From positions 1-45,465 of the forward strand of contig JAIOIH010000074.1 in the NCBI GenBank assembly GCA_019912395.1: DNA of 45,465 nucleotides, read 5' to 3'. This document shows positions 23,773 to 31,931 of this stretch, one piece after another. Every line of letters begins with the position of its first letter. The stretch's first letter is position 1. Source of the stretch: Flavobacteriales bacterium. Its GTDB lineage: Bacteria; Bacteroidota; Bacteroidia; Flavobacteriales_F; PHOS-HE28. The notes beneath the pieces are model-generated. The model was not told the origin of the DNA, did no database searches, and was given only the letters and a program-made list of their open reading frames with translations. A program made the position numbers and the translations under genes.

Positions 23773-24492
23773 TCACCTCCGGCTATTCCGCTGCTGGTAA
23801 AGATCAAAGTAACTCTTCGTCTCGATCGCCACCACACCTCCGGTCACATCCCCGTACTTCGCGGGAAGCCCTCCGGTATATACGCTCACGCTGCTGATCG
23901 CCTCCGAGGGTACTCCCGGGTTGGTCCCCGTCACCTTCACGCCGTCCACGTAATAGGCCATCGTGCCTGCACGTGATCCACGGAAGTACAGCTCATCGCT
24001 GTCCACCGCCTTGGTGACACCCGGTGTGATGCTCGCGATCATCTTCACCGGGTCTTTGCGCGTGGCATTGGTCTCGATCTGTGCGCTGGTCATCACCATG
24101 CGTGAGGGATCGTCGGGGCGGATCAAGGGTTCCTCCCATTTGAATCGTTCCACGGTCACGGTCCCCAGCAGGGAGCTGAGCCGGATATCCTTCAGGCGCG
24201 CGATCAGTCCGGGATCCACCCGCACACCGGTGATCTCCGTGGGATGGAAGCCCATGCTCTGCACGTGTACGGTATACACACCTGCGGGCAGTGGCTTCAG
24301 CACAAAACGCCCCTCGGCATCCGTTTCCGACCCCGTGAACTTCCCACCCTGCTCCACCCGCACGATGCCGAACTCCACCGGCTGTCCATCGGGATCCAGC
24401 ACCTTGCCGTGTATTTCGCCCATGTCCTGGGCCATCCCATGCGAAGCGGCGGCCAACACCAGCATCGCCATGATTGTCCGTGTGTTCTTCAT
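23773..24492 (-). CDS. Exported carboxypeptidase-regulatory-like plus TonB plug domain protein, no barrel
   Basis: A 239-residue exported protein. The signal peptide ends near residue 21 (AAASHGMAQ). A CarboxypepD_reg-like beta domain (about 25-110: GEIHGKVLDPDGQPVEFGIVRV) is followed by a TonB receptor plug domain (about 125-225: FRGSRAGTMAYYVDGVKVTG and GGLPAKYGDVTGGVVAIETK). The protein then stops with NSRR. A full receptor would continue for 500 or more residues as a barrel, so this is either a barrel-less relative, which exists in Bacteroidota, or a truncated gene. The downstream sequence is a palindromic repeat and shows no barrel remnant. The ATG at 24492 begins the signal sequence. 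Confidence 0.75.
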   Translation of the reverse strand: MKNTRTIMAMLVLAAASHGMAQDMGEIHGKVLDPDGQPVEFGIVRVEQGGKFTGSETDAEGRFVLKPLPAGVYTVHVQSMGFHPTEITGVRVDPGLIARLKDIRLSSLLGTVTVERFKWEEPLIRPDDPSRMVMTSAQIETNATRKDPVKMIASITPGVTKAVDSDELYFRGSRAGTMAYYVDGVKVTGTNPGVPSEAISSVSVYTGGLPAKYGDVTGGVVAIETKSYFDLYQQRNSRR

Positions 24493-24636
24493 TGTTCCTG
24501 TGTTTGGCGTTCCACAAGAAGATGCGGGAAGTGGGTGGATTGCATAAAAGCCTTCTTGAGCTGAAAGCTCCAGTGCAGTTTTAGCACAGCGATGAATGGC
24601 TGACCTGGGTGAGCTGCGGCCCTGCACCCGTACGGC

Positions 24637-25386
24637 TCAGATCAGGTCCAAAGCAGCCATGAGCTCCTGCTTCTTCCGCCGGGAAACCGCGATGTTCATC
24701 CCGTTGCTCAGCACCACCTCGCCGCCTTCGCCGCGTATGTAACGCGTGATGTGCTTGCGGTTCACGAGGTGCTCGTTATGGACACGGATAAAATGCTCCC
24801 TCAAGAGTTCCTCCAGATGACCGATCGGCCGCGAGACCATCATGCTCTTGTTGTCGCGCAAATGCAGGGTGGTGTAGTTTCCGTCGCTCACGCAAAGCAC
24901 GATCTCGTTCATGTTCACCATCTGGAAGCCATCACTCACCGGCATGGCCAATGGCCGTTCCCCGTGGCTCCGGTCCATGTTGCGAAGGAGCATCTCCACC
25001 ATGCCGATCTGGTTCGCACCATGGACCGCCTGTTGTGCCTTGCGGATCGCCGTTGACAGTTCATCCTTATCTACTGGCTTCAGGAGGAAGGCCAAAGCGC
25101 TGAAACGAATGGCGGTGAGCGCATAGCTCTCGTGTGCCGTGGTGAAGATCACATAAGGAGGCCGTTCTCCAAGGGAACGCAGCAGGTCGAAGCCCGAATG
25201 TTCCCCCATTTCGATGTCGAGGAAGATCACATCCGGTGCAAGGCGACGGACCAGTTCCACGCCTTCCGGAACATTGGGTGCCATGCCGGTGACGGTTACC
25301 TGCGGCTGCGTGCGCTCCACAAGCTTGGCCAAGGCTTGGCGTGGGCGTTCCTCGTCGTCAACGATCACGGCGGTGAGCTGTGGCAT
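24637..25386 (-). CDS. LytTR-family response regulator
   Basis: A 249-residue regulator. The receiver domain (1-120) has the acidic pair D10-D11, phospho-acceptor D57 (VIFLDIEMG), T83 and K103 (LLKPVD). The LytTR DNA-binding domain is C-terminal (about 145-249: NEIVLCVSDGNYTTLHLRDNK, HFIRVHNEHLVNRKHITRYIRG). These regulators are phosphorylated by LytS/YehU-type kinases, three of which are encoded on the same strand upstream at 27767-34279, beyond an AT-rich island. The ATG at 25386 begins the receiver strand; an ATG at 25401 is possible. Confidence 0.93.
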   Translation of the reverse strand: MPQLTAVIVDDEERPRQALAKLVERTQPQVTVTGMAPNVPEGVELVRRLAPDVIFLDIEMGEHSGFDLLRSLGERPPYVIFTTAHESYALTAIRFSALAFLLKPVDKDELSTAIRKAQQAVHGANQIGMVEMLLRNMDRSHGERPLAMPVSDGFQMVNMNEIVLCVSDGNYTTLHLRDNKSMMVSRPIGHLEELLREHFIRVHNEHLVNRKHITRYIRGEGGEVVLSNGMNIAVSRRKKQELMAALDLI

Positions 25387-25583
25387 TCTTGCGATTCGCA
25401 TGGCATGAAAAGCACCTACTGAATTGGGGAGTGGGGATTGTAAAGATTGGAATTCTGAAGGAAGAAAGCATGGGCAGTTCAAAACCCGAGTGAATCCTGT
25501 CTGTTCCGGTTCTTATGAGAACTGGTCATCCTTGATATCAGGTTGTTCGGTCTCTTGATGTATAGAAAAAGGTTGTTCATACC
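25387..25583. other. Intergenic boundary of the AT-rich island
   Basis: About 200 bases in which base composition shifts from GC-rich (left) to AT-richer (right of about 25430). No gene, terminal repeat or target-site duplication is visible. Confidence 0.4.
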
Positions 25584-26801
25584 CTATTCTACTTTCGTTC
25601 CTTTTGTTATTGTGGGTGCTGCTCCTAAGAAGCTTATGGAAATTTTTGCAGTTTCTTTCCCACTTGGACTATATGGCAAAACCTTTGCCGACTTTCCTTG
25701 GTATTCAACGATGATTGGGTATGTCGCATCATTGGAGGAATACCAGTCCACCGTACAGTTCGAAGGGCCCGCATTTTTATACCCTTTCATGCTCGCGTCA
25801 TAAACTTTGACTTGAGCGCCAGGAGGAGTTGTCGAAATCATTACAGGCCAACCTGTCCAAGTTACAGTACCAGAACCCGGAGGAACTTGTGATTTTGGAC
25901 GAGAAATTTGACCGTGGCCGCTGCAATTTGGACATTGATAACGAACAGTTCCAGAGCCATTGCATTTTGGGCAGGAAATAACTTTACCATCATAATTTTT
26001 TACTCGGCCACCGCCACTACATACACTACATTTATATGCTTGAGGATCGGTTCCGGTACCACTACACTTTGCACAACGCTCTCGATATATTGGAGAGGTC
26101 TCATATGTATAGGTTTTCTGCTCATATTTTGTTACCTCCTCTGTGGAGCATTCGAAATACCATTGGAAATTATCTTTTTTAGTAATGTTGCCTGCCTCAT
26201 CGTACGAAGTTGGAACTCCATTGAGAAATAGATATACCACTTGCGCTGTATAAAGTCCGCTGAGGTCAGGTCCTTCAATTGTGTAATCCTTATCAAAGCC
26301 GGTCAAGATTAAACCTTTGTTCCATTCATCCAGGTATCCACTTGGAATCGACCATTGAACACCGTCAATGATTAAGGCAAAACCGACTTCGCTTAACTTC
26401 AGGGGTACTGATTCATTATTTCGGATTCTTATTTTGAATGCAATATTTGACGGATCTACTTCGTAATGTGGCGTATTTATAATTTCTACAGCATCATAAC
26501 CTGAGGGGATGCCGGGATATAGATAGGTGTAAGACCTTTCGTGCTCTGTTGACATGGTTGCAGTGAATGGTATGATCTCTGTAGTAATGGTAACTCCTCC
26601 TTTGGTTTGCAACTGCGTAGTCTTACCTGTTGGCTTGATAATTGGCAATTTATAGGTGCATGCGATTTGCTCGGATTCTTTACGACTGTCCGAGTAGTTT
26701 GTCTCCGTCATCGAAGTCTTCTTTATGGAAGCCGAGGCGGCAAAGATGAGTGCAAACACGATGAGTGTAACAACCGAGTGGAGGTTTTTGTTATCTGTCA
26801 T
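25584..26801 (-). CDS. Exported protein with four DnaJ-type CxxCxGxG motifs and a PEGA-like end
   Basis: A 405-residue protein I do not recognise as a whole. The N-terminus (residues 8-25, SVVTLIVFALIFAASAS) is a signal or anchor. The middle is beta-rich. Around residues 245-305 four zinc-finger-like motifs follow one another: CAKCSGTG, CSVCSGGG, CPKCNGSG and CPNCSGHG, the arrangement of the DnaJ cysteine-rich domain. After a Pro/Gly linker, WPVMISTTPPGAQVKVYD and YPIIVEYQGKSAKVLPYSPSG resemble a PEGA-type domain. Zinc fingers of this kind on an exported protein are unusual. The gene is clearly AT-richer than its neighbours, which suggests horizontal transfer. Role unknown; it may be envelope-associated. 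Confidence 0.7.
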   Translation of the reverse strand: MTDNKNLHSVVTLIVFALIFAASASIKKTSMTETNYSDSRKESEQIACTYKLPIIKPTGKTTQLQTKGGVTITTEIIPFTATMSTEHERSYTYLYPGIPSGYDAVEIINTPHYEVDPSNIAFKIRIRNNESVPLKLSEVGFALIIDGVQWSIPSGYLDEWNKGLILTGFDKDYTIEGPDLSGLYTAQVVYLFLNGVPTSYDEAGNITKKDNFQWYFECSTEEVTKYEQKTYTYETSPIYRERCAKCSGTGTDPQAYKCSVCSGGGRVKNYDGKVISCPKCNGSGTVRYQCPNCSGHGQISRPKSQVPPGSGTVTWTGWPVMISTTPPGAQVKVYDASMKGYKNAGPSNCTVDWYSSNDATYPIIVEYQGKSAKVLPYSPSGKETAKISISFLGAAPTITKGTKVE

Positions 26802-26928
26802 TCTGTTGCTGGGTTTTGATGGTTGTGAGGTTTCATTCGTTCTTGTTGGAAGCCTAATCCTGAGCTACTAAGCGGAGTATACCTGTTCAAGGAGGGGACG
26901 TTGTTCTTTCCACACCTGTTGACCTAGA

Positions 26929-27381
26929 TTAAATGGATGCATTGCAGTTATCAAAGCGAAATGAGTAAGAGATACAGAAATGAGCCAGTGCAGCGACAGA
27001 ATATGCAATGATATCCATCCAGTCGAATCGCCCTGGAATGAGTTGTGACGCTTGAAGTACCTCTGTGAGGTAGCTTGCAAAAAGGGCGAATAAGAACCAT
27101 GTATGGAACTGGCGGGATGAATATCCTTGCCAGATTACGGCTAGCGCTGAAAGTAAAGAGTACAGCCAGAGTCCGTCAGGTAAGTTATAAAGAAACCAAT
27201 ATGGAGTATTTGTGCTTAACAATGGGAAATACATTGCAGTCGGGTCAATTATATACACACCCCTAAATAGGATGTAAATAATGGAGCCAAGTGCGATGGG
27301 TGCGACAATGTGGACCACAAGCCGTAGCATTCGATCGCCGCATACGCCCGGGCCACATTGGTGTGAGAATGTCGTTTGCAT
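26929..27381 (-). CDS. VanZ-like small integral membrane protein
   Basis: A 150-residue protein with about four membrane segments: VVHIVAPIALGSIIYILF, YFPLLSTNTPYWFLYNLP, WLYSLLSALAVIW and WFLFALFASYLTEVLQA. The stretch TEVLQASQLIPGRFDWMDIIAYSVA resembles the E-Q-F/G-R-x-D-D-x-x-N core of VanZ-like proteins. The start may be 27381 or the ATG at 27330, which begins the first helix. Composition is AT-rich like its neighbour. Function unknown, and no glycopeptide-resistance genes are near. Confidence 0.6.
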   Translation of the reverse strand: MQTTFSHQCGPGVCGDRMLRLVVHIVAPIALGSIIYILFRGVYIIDPTAMYFPLLSTNTPYWFLYNLPDGLWLYSLLSALAVIWQGYSSRQFHTWFLFALFASYLTEVLQASQLIPGRFDWMDIIAYSVAALAHFCISYSFRFDNCNASI

Positions 27382-27766
27382 GGGCTTCCGCGAGAAAATA
27401 TGAGACCTTAAAGCTGATGGAACTGAGTATGGGCAATTGGATGAGGATCCTCCTGATATGCCGAATCACACCTGAGGCGCGACTAAACCCTGTCGCAATG
27501 CGACCAAAAGCAACAGCCCATCATTCAAGATGACGGTGGATTCTACCCGAAACGCGGCGTGCTTTTGGCGCAGCGATTTAGAAATACCTGCACCGGCTTC
27601 AGGACTCACCTGAGGGCAGCAAAGGATGGGGAGAAGTAGCGAGTTTTTCATGGTCCGTGGTTTTCGGTGGGACCAAAGTCCATTAGAACATGTCGTTATT
27701 CAAGCGCCATTGTAAATCTGGCAGGGAATGAATGAAAGGTGGTAGGAAAAGGAAGCTCTTAGCGCT
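27382..27766. other. Region between the VanZ-like gene and the first kinase gene
   Basis: About 385 bases. A 61-codon minus-strand frame at 27466-27651 starts MKNSLLLPILCC, a possible signal sequence, but then shows no family likeness and lacks a promoter element, so I do not call it. Composition returns to GC-rich around 27770. I see no repeat or insertion-sequence end. Confidence 0.4.
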
Positions 27767-29719
27767 TCACGCCCCCTTCGTCAGCGGCAGCGTCACCTCC
27801 ACGCAAACACCGATCGGCACGTCGATGTACCGGAAGCCAAGCTCTGCCCCGAGCTTCTCGCTGAGCATGGCCAAGCGCTCCGCCGTAATGGCCGTGCCGA
27901 GCGCCGTTCGTTCGTTCCCGGCTTGTGACAACGGAACCCGTTTCATGCCCACCCCGTCATCCTCCACGGTCACGACCAGGTGATCCGATCGCTTCTGTAC
28001 GCTCACGCGGAGATGTCCTTTCCCCTCCTTCTTCGCGAGGCCATGCCGGATCGCGTTCTCCACGAACGGTTGAATGGCCATGGGAGGCACTATCATGCGG
28101 GTCGGGTCGATATCGGGGTCCGTGTGGATCACATGCTCGAAGGATTTGTTGGTACGCAAGCACTCCAGGTCTATGTACAGTTGCAGGGCTTCCAGGTCCT
28201 TGGCCAAAGACACCATGGGTTTGCGGCTGTTCTCGAGCACGAGCCGCATGAGGCGGGCGAATTTCGTGAGGTAGCCAGAGGCAATGTCGCGCTCGTTCTC
28301 CAGCACGTAGTCATTGATGCTGCTCAAGGCGTTGAAGATGAAGTGCGGGTTCATCTGGGCCCGTAAGGCCTTGAGCTCCAGTTGGGCGGTATCGCGCTGG
28401 TACTTGGCTCGGCGGCGGCGACGATCGAGGCGGAAGTATAATCCGCCACCTAGGGCAAGCGCCGCCACCAATCCGCCAAGAACAAGCACGCGACCACGGT
28501 TGCGATCGGCTTGGAGACTGGCAATGGTCGCTCGTTTGGTCGCTTGATCCAATTTGGCCGCGCTTGCGATACTATCCGAAATGGCCCGACGCTTGTTTTC
28601 ACTGAGCAAAGCCCGTTTCAGGATGGTCTCACGGGAACTCGCATTGTATGTGGAATCCCGTAGCCTGTAATAGCTCTCCAGCATGTTGCATGACTTGGAC
28701 CACTGGTGCGCAAAGCGCAGTGCCAGGGCGATCGACTGGGTCGCATCCCTCCGGAGGACCAGGATATGGTGCCGTTCGGCAAACTTCAGTGATCGGGTGC
28801 TCAATTCAATGGCCTTGTATTGATCTCCCTTATGGATGAAATACTCCGCATAGTCTTCAAGGATCGAATAGTAGAGGACGGAATCCTTGGCCCTTCCCGC
28901 AAAGAACATGGCGCTGTCGAAGTGCATCTTGGAAGGCACGAACTCATTGCGGTCGTACAGGTGGATCAACGCAAGGTTGTCATGTACACTGGCCCGCTGC
29001 GGATCGCTCCCGGCACGCTCGGCCGCTAGCAATGCCGATCGGTAGTATCTGAGTCCGTTTGCATAGCCGTTGACCACATCACTTTCGGCCTCAAGAACTC
29101 CTAAATTGTTGTAGACCCTTGAAATGCCCAGTTCGTCACGTGCCGCGCTGTACTCGGACAAGGCCAGTTCATAATGATCACGCGCTTGATCGAACTGGCG
29201 CTGGTAATAGTGCAATTGCCCAAGTGTGCGATGGCATTCCCCCAAGATCGCGTGGTCACCCGTACCGTTCGAGCGGTCGAGGACCGACTCCAGCGCTTCG
29301 GAAGCCCCTTCAAAATACCCCAAACGCAGATAGACCTTCCCCTTCAATAGCTCCAGTCGGCCTACTGCAAGGCTGTCGCCGTTTGCCCGGTAATAGATCA
29401 GCGCTGAGTCACACATGGTAAGTGCAGCGACCATATCCGGCTCCTTGAAGAGCGCGTGTGCCTCGATCTCGAAGAGCCGTGCGCGCAGGGGGCCTGTGTG
29501 CGGACCCCGCGCGATCGAACGTAGGTCTTTGGACACGCGCAGCGCGCTGTCGGCATCAATGTCCAGTAATTGCTCGGCGATGGTTGCAATGGAGTCCGCA
29601 GCGGTCGTGGTTTGCGGTCGCACATTGCAGGGCAACAGAATGAGGCAAACACAAAGTGGAACGATGCACTGCCCACTTGTAAAGCGGAGCGGAAGGTTCC
29701 ATAACCGTCGGAGGATCAT
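27767..29719 (-). CDS. LytS/YehU-type sensor histidine kinase with TPR sensor, K1
   Basis: A 650-residue membrane sensor kinase. An N-terminal signal or anchor (CIVPLCVCLILLPC) precedes a periplasmic region of TPR-like repeats (for example GDHAILGECHRTLGQLHYYQRQFDQARDHYELAL). One membrane segment follows (RVLVLGGLVAALALGGGLYF), then the His_kinase domain with the phospho-acceptor motif NPHFIFNALSSI (about residue 456) and an HATPase region (PFVENAIRHG, VEDDGVGMKR). The membrane-to-His part is very like K3, while the last 100 residues are closer to K2. It is the last of three tandem kinases. On the minus strand, TATTTTG lies seven bases before the ATG. The probable partner is the LytTR regulator at 24637. 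Confidence 0.9.
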   Translation of the reverse strand: MILRRLWNLPLRFTSGQCIVPLCVCLILLPCNVRPQTTTAADSIATIAEQLLDIDADSALRVSKDLRSIARGPHTGPLRARLFEIEAHALFKEPDMVAALTMCDSALIYYRANGDSLAVGRLELLKGKVYLRLGYFEGASEALESVLDRSNGTGDHAILGECHRTLGQLHYYQRQFDQARDHYELALSEYSAARDELGISRVYNNLGVLEAESDVVNGYANGLRYYRSALLAAERAGSDPQRASVHDNLALIHLYDRNEFVPSKMHFDSAMFFAGRAKDSVLYYSILEDYAEYFIHKGDQYKAIELSTRSLKFAERHHILVLRRDATQSIALALRFAHQWSKSCNMLESYYRLRDSTYNASSRETILKRALLSENKRRAISDSIASAAKLDQATKRATIASLQADRNRGRVLVLGGLVAALALGGGLYFRLDRRRRRAKYQRDTAQLELKALRAQMNPHFIFNALSSINDYVLENERDIASGYLTKFARLMRLVLENSRKPMVSLAKDLEALQLYIDLECLRTNKSFEHVIHTDPDIDPTRMIVPPMAIQPFVENAIRHGLAKKEGKGHLRVSVQKRSDHLVVTVEDDGVGMKRVPLSQAGNERTALGTAITAERLAMLSEKLGAELGFRYIDVPIGVCVEVTLPLTKGA

Positions 29720-29803
29720 CTCCCGGCAAAATAGTGCGTATTCCTGTCTAACGGAATGAATTGGATCGTCACCACCCGTTTGGAATGGATGTGATCTCGC
29801 CCC

Positions 29804-29875
29804 CTACGGCACACCCGCCACCACCTCCTTCACTCCCGGCATCATTTCAACTTCTCGATGCGGGTCACCAGCTCC
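29804..29875 (-). pseudogene. Decayed 3' end of an nfuA-like gene
   Basis: On the minus strand, IEKL, a frame shift, then MMPGVKEVVAG and a TAG at 29804-29806 line up with the end of the nfuA-like gene at 34375 (IENL...MVPGVREVVAE). In DNA, 25 of 31 bases match over the ATG-to-GCGG stretch. The gap from this stop to the K1 start (84 bases) is close to the gap between the intact gene and K3 (95 bases). No further similarity is seen upstream. Confidence 0.6.
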
Positions 29876-29987
29876 TCCAGGACATTCAGGTCACCATCCC
29901 CGGCGGATGGAGCTCACCTGGACCATGGGCCACCATGAACTTTTCAGTCCCGGTTGGCTGGTGGCGGAAGAGGAAGTCTTCAACGTT

Positions 29988-31931
29988 TTACCTCCCTTCC
30001 GTCAGCGGCAACGTCACCTCCACGCAAACACCCACTGGCACATCGAGGTACCGGAAGCCAAGCGGCATGCCGAGCTTCTCGTTGAGCATGGCCAAGCGCT
30101 CGGCTGTAATGGCCGTACCGAGGGAGGTTTGTTCATCCCCGATCTGCGGCACCGTGGGCCGCTTCATCCCCACGCCGTCGTCTTCCACGGTTACGATCAG
30201 TTGTCCTGATCGTTTCTTCACGCTCACGCGGAGATGTCCCTTCTGCTTTTTCGCGAGGCCATGCCGGATCGCGTTCTCCACGAAGGGTTGGATCATGAGC
30301 GGGGGGACCATTATTTGCAAGGGATCGATGCCAGCGGCCACGTCAATGCTGTGCGTGAATCCATTGTTGGACCGCAGGCATTCCAGCTCCATGTAGAGCT
30401 GCAGGGCCTCCAGGTCCTTCGCAAGGGACACGCGCTCCTTGCGGCTGTTCTCCAGCACCAGGCGCATGAGCCGGGCGAATCGCGTGAGGAAGGAAGAGGC
30501 CAGTTCACTTTCGTTCTCCAGCACGTAATCGTTGATACTGGCCAGGGCATTGAAGATGAAATGCGGGTTCATCTGCGCGCACAAGGCACGGAGTTCGCTG
30601 CGAGCTTTGTCCCGTTCATGCCTGAGCTTGCGGTGCCTGAGCTTGTTCCGCTGATACCCCGTTGCACCGCCGATCACGGCCAAGGCCGCCAAGCCAATGG
30701 CCCAGGCCAGGATGCTGTTCCTTTCGGCGCGCAGCGATGCCAAGGCGCGCTCGCCTTCCACCTGTTCAAGTTCCCGCACGTACCGAAGGCTGTCACCGAT
30801 CTGGCGGCGGCGGAATTCATTCAACACCGATTGCTTGGCGAGCACGTCTTTGGTGGCAGGCGGATTGATCACCCGGAGGTTAATGCCATAGGCTTTATCA
30901 TTGAGCATTAACGCCTGTTTCCACATTCCCTTGGCACGATATCCATAACCGAGGTCCATCAGGGCATCCCGCTCCAACACGGCATTCCGGGTTTGCCTTG
31001 CATAAGCCAGCACGGTATCGCAATAGGCCATACCCTCCTCGACCTTCCCACGCCGGATGAGCACTTGCCCGGTGGTGTACATGATGCGATGAAGGTGAGC
31101 CGCGTCTCCATGGATGCGGGCATAATACAAAGCACTGTCCATGTGGATGCCCATATTGTCGTGGGCGCAGGAGAGCAGGTACGGGTCCTTGAGCACGCGG
31201 GCCATGTACAACGCCGAATCATAGTACAGGGCACCTTCCACGGGGTCGTGGGAGTCCATGAGCGCGATGCCGACCCAGCGCAAGTTGTTCGTCACGCCGA
31301 AGAGGTCCTTGATGGAACGCCGCAGCTCCAATGATCTCGACCATTGTTCCTTGGCGAGGAGGAATTGGTCTTGCCGATAATGGGCCCAGCCAAGCTGTTC
31401 AAGGCTCTCGGCCATGCCGGCAGTGTCTTGCGCGATCGTGGAAAGAGCAAGAGCCCGACCGAGAACAGTGGAGGCGGCATCAAAGTCCCCGGTCCAAGCG
31501 AATATGCGGCTTTGTAGAACGGCTATGGATGCCTCCTGAACCCGATCGGGCCGGATGGAGCCATGGTTCAATGCTGAATCGCAATGCAACAAGGCGGAGA
31601 GCATGTCTGAACGGTGGTATGCAACGCGGGCCATGGCTTCATGGTAGGCATGCCACAGCAGTATCCTGGAGGTCGGAGTGGCTCCCTGCCAACACTGTGC
31701 AAGGGCTCCTCTTGAGCTGTCCGGTGCTTGGATCATCAGGACAAGCGAGGCCCGGATGCATGCGCCGGTATTCGCTGTGTCCGCTGCAACGGCTTCAACC
31801 TGTACGACCGACCGGTGTTCGATGGACTCATCAGCTTTCTTACCGCATGCCACAAGGGCGATGGCCGCGCCAAGGATCGCAGCAACTTGGATGTTGGGGA
31901 CGATACGTGTGAACATGGATCTGATGCTCAT
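29988..31931 (-). CDS. LytS/YehU-type sensor histidine kinase with TPR sensor, K2
   Basis: A 647-residue sensor kinase. The N-terminus has a hydrophobic stretch ending in ALVACGKK, a plausible lipobox, so the sensor could be lipid-anchored. Several TPR-like helices follow (GMAESLEQLGWAHYRQDQFLLAKEQW). One membrane segment (LAWAIGLAALAVIGGATGY) precedes the catalytic part with NPHFIFNALASI (about residue 455) and PFVENAIRHG, VEDDGVGMKR. The ATG at 31931 overlaps the K3 stop by one base (TAATG), so K3 and K2 are coupled. A longer start at 31949 is possible but less likely. It shares its C-terminal 100 residues closely with K1. Confidence 0.9.
   Translation of the reverse strand: MSIRSMFTRIVPNIQVAAILGAAIALVACGKKADESIEHRSVVQVEAVAADTANTGACIRASLVLMIQAPDSSRGALAQCWQGATPTSRILLWHAYHEAMARVAYHRSDMLSALLHCDSALNHGSIRPDRVQEASIAVLQSRIFAWTGDFDAASTVLGRALALSTIAQDTAGMAESLEQLGWAHYRQDQFLLAKEQWSRSLELRRSIKDLFGVTNNLRWVGIALMDSHDPVEGALYYDSALYMARVLKDPYLLSCAHDNMGIHMDSALYYARIHGDAAHLHRIMYTTGQVLIRRGKVEEGMAYCDTVLAYARQTRNAVLERDALMDLGYGYRAKGMWKQALMLNDKAYGINLRVINPPATKDVLAKQSVLNEFRRRQIGDSLRYVRELEQVEGERALASLRAERNSILAWAIGLAALAVIGGATGYQRNKLRHRKLRHERDKARSELRALCAQMNPHFIFNALASINDYVLENESELASSFLTRFARLMRLVLENSRKERVSLAKDLEALQLYMELECLRSNNGFTHSIDVAAGIDPLQIMVPPLMIQPFVENAIRHGLAKKQKGHLRVSVKKRSGQLIVTVEDDGVGMKRPTVPQIGDEQTSLGTAITAERLAMLNEKLGMPLGFRYLDVPVGVCVEVTLPLTEGR

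Noticed and set aside
27466-27651. A 61-codon minus-strand frame starting MKNSLLLPILCC
   Set aside because: It has a possible signal start but no family likeness, promoter element or conserved pattern in the remainder; support is too weak for a gene call.
25400-27700. Insertion sequence or integrative element ends around the AT-rich island
   Set aside because: No transposase, integrase, terminal inverted repeat or target duplication could be seen.
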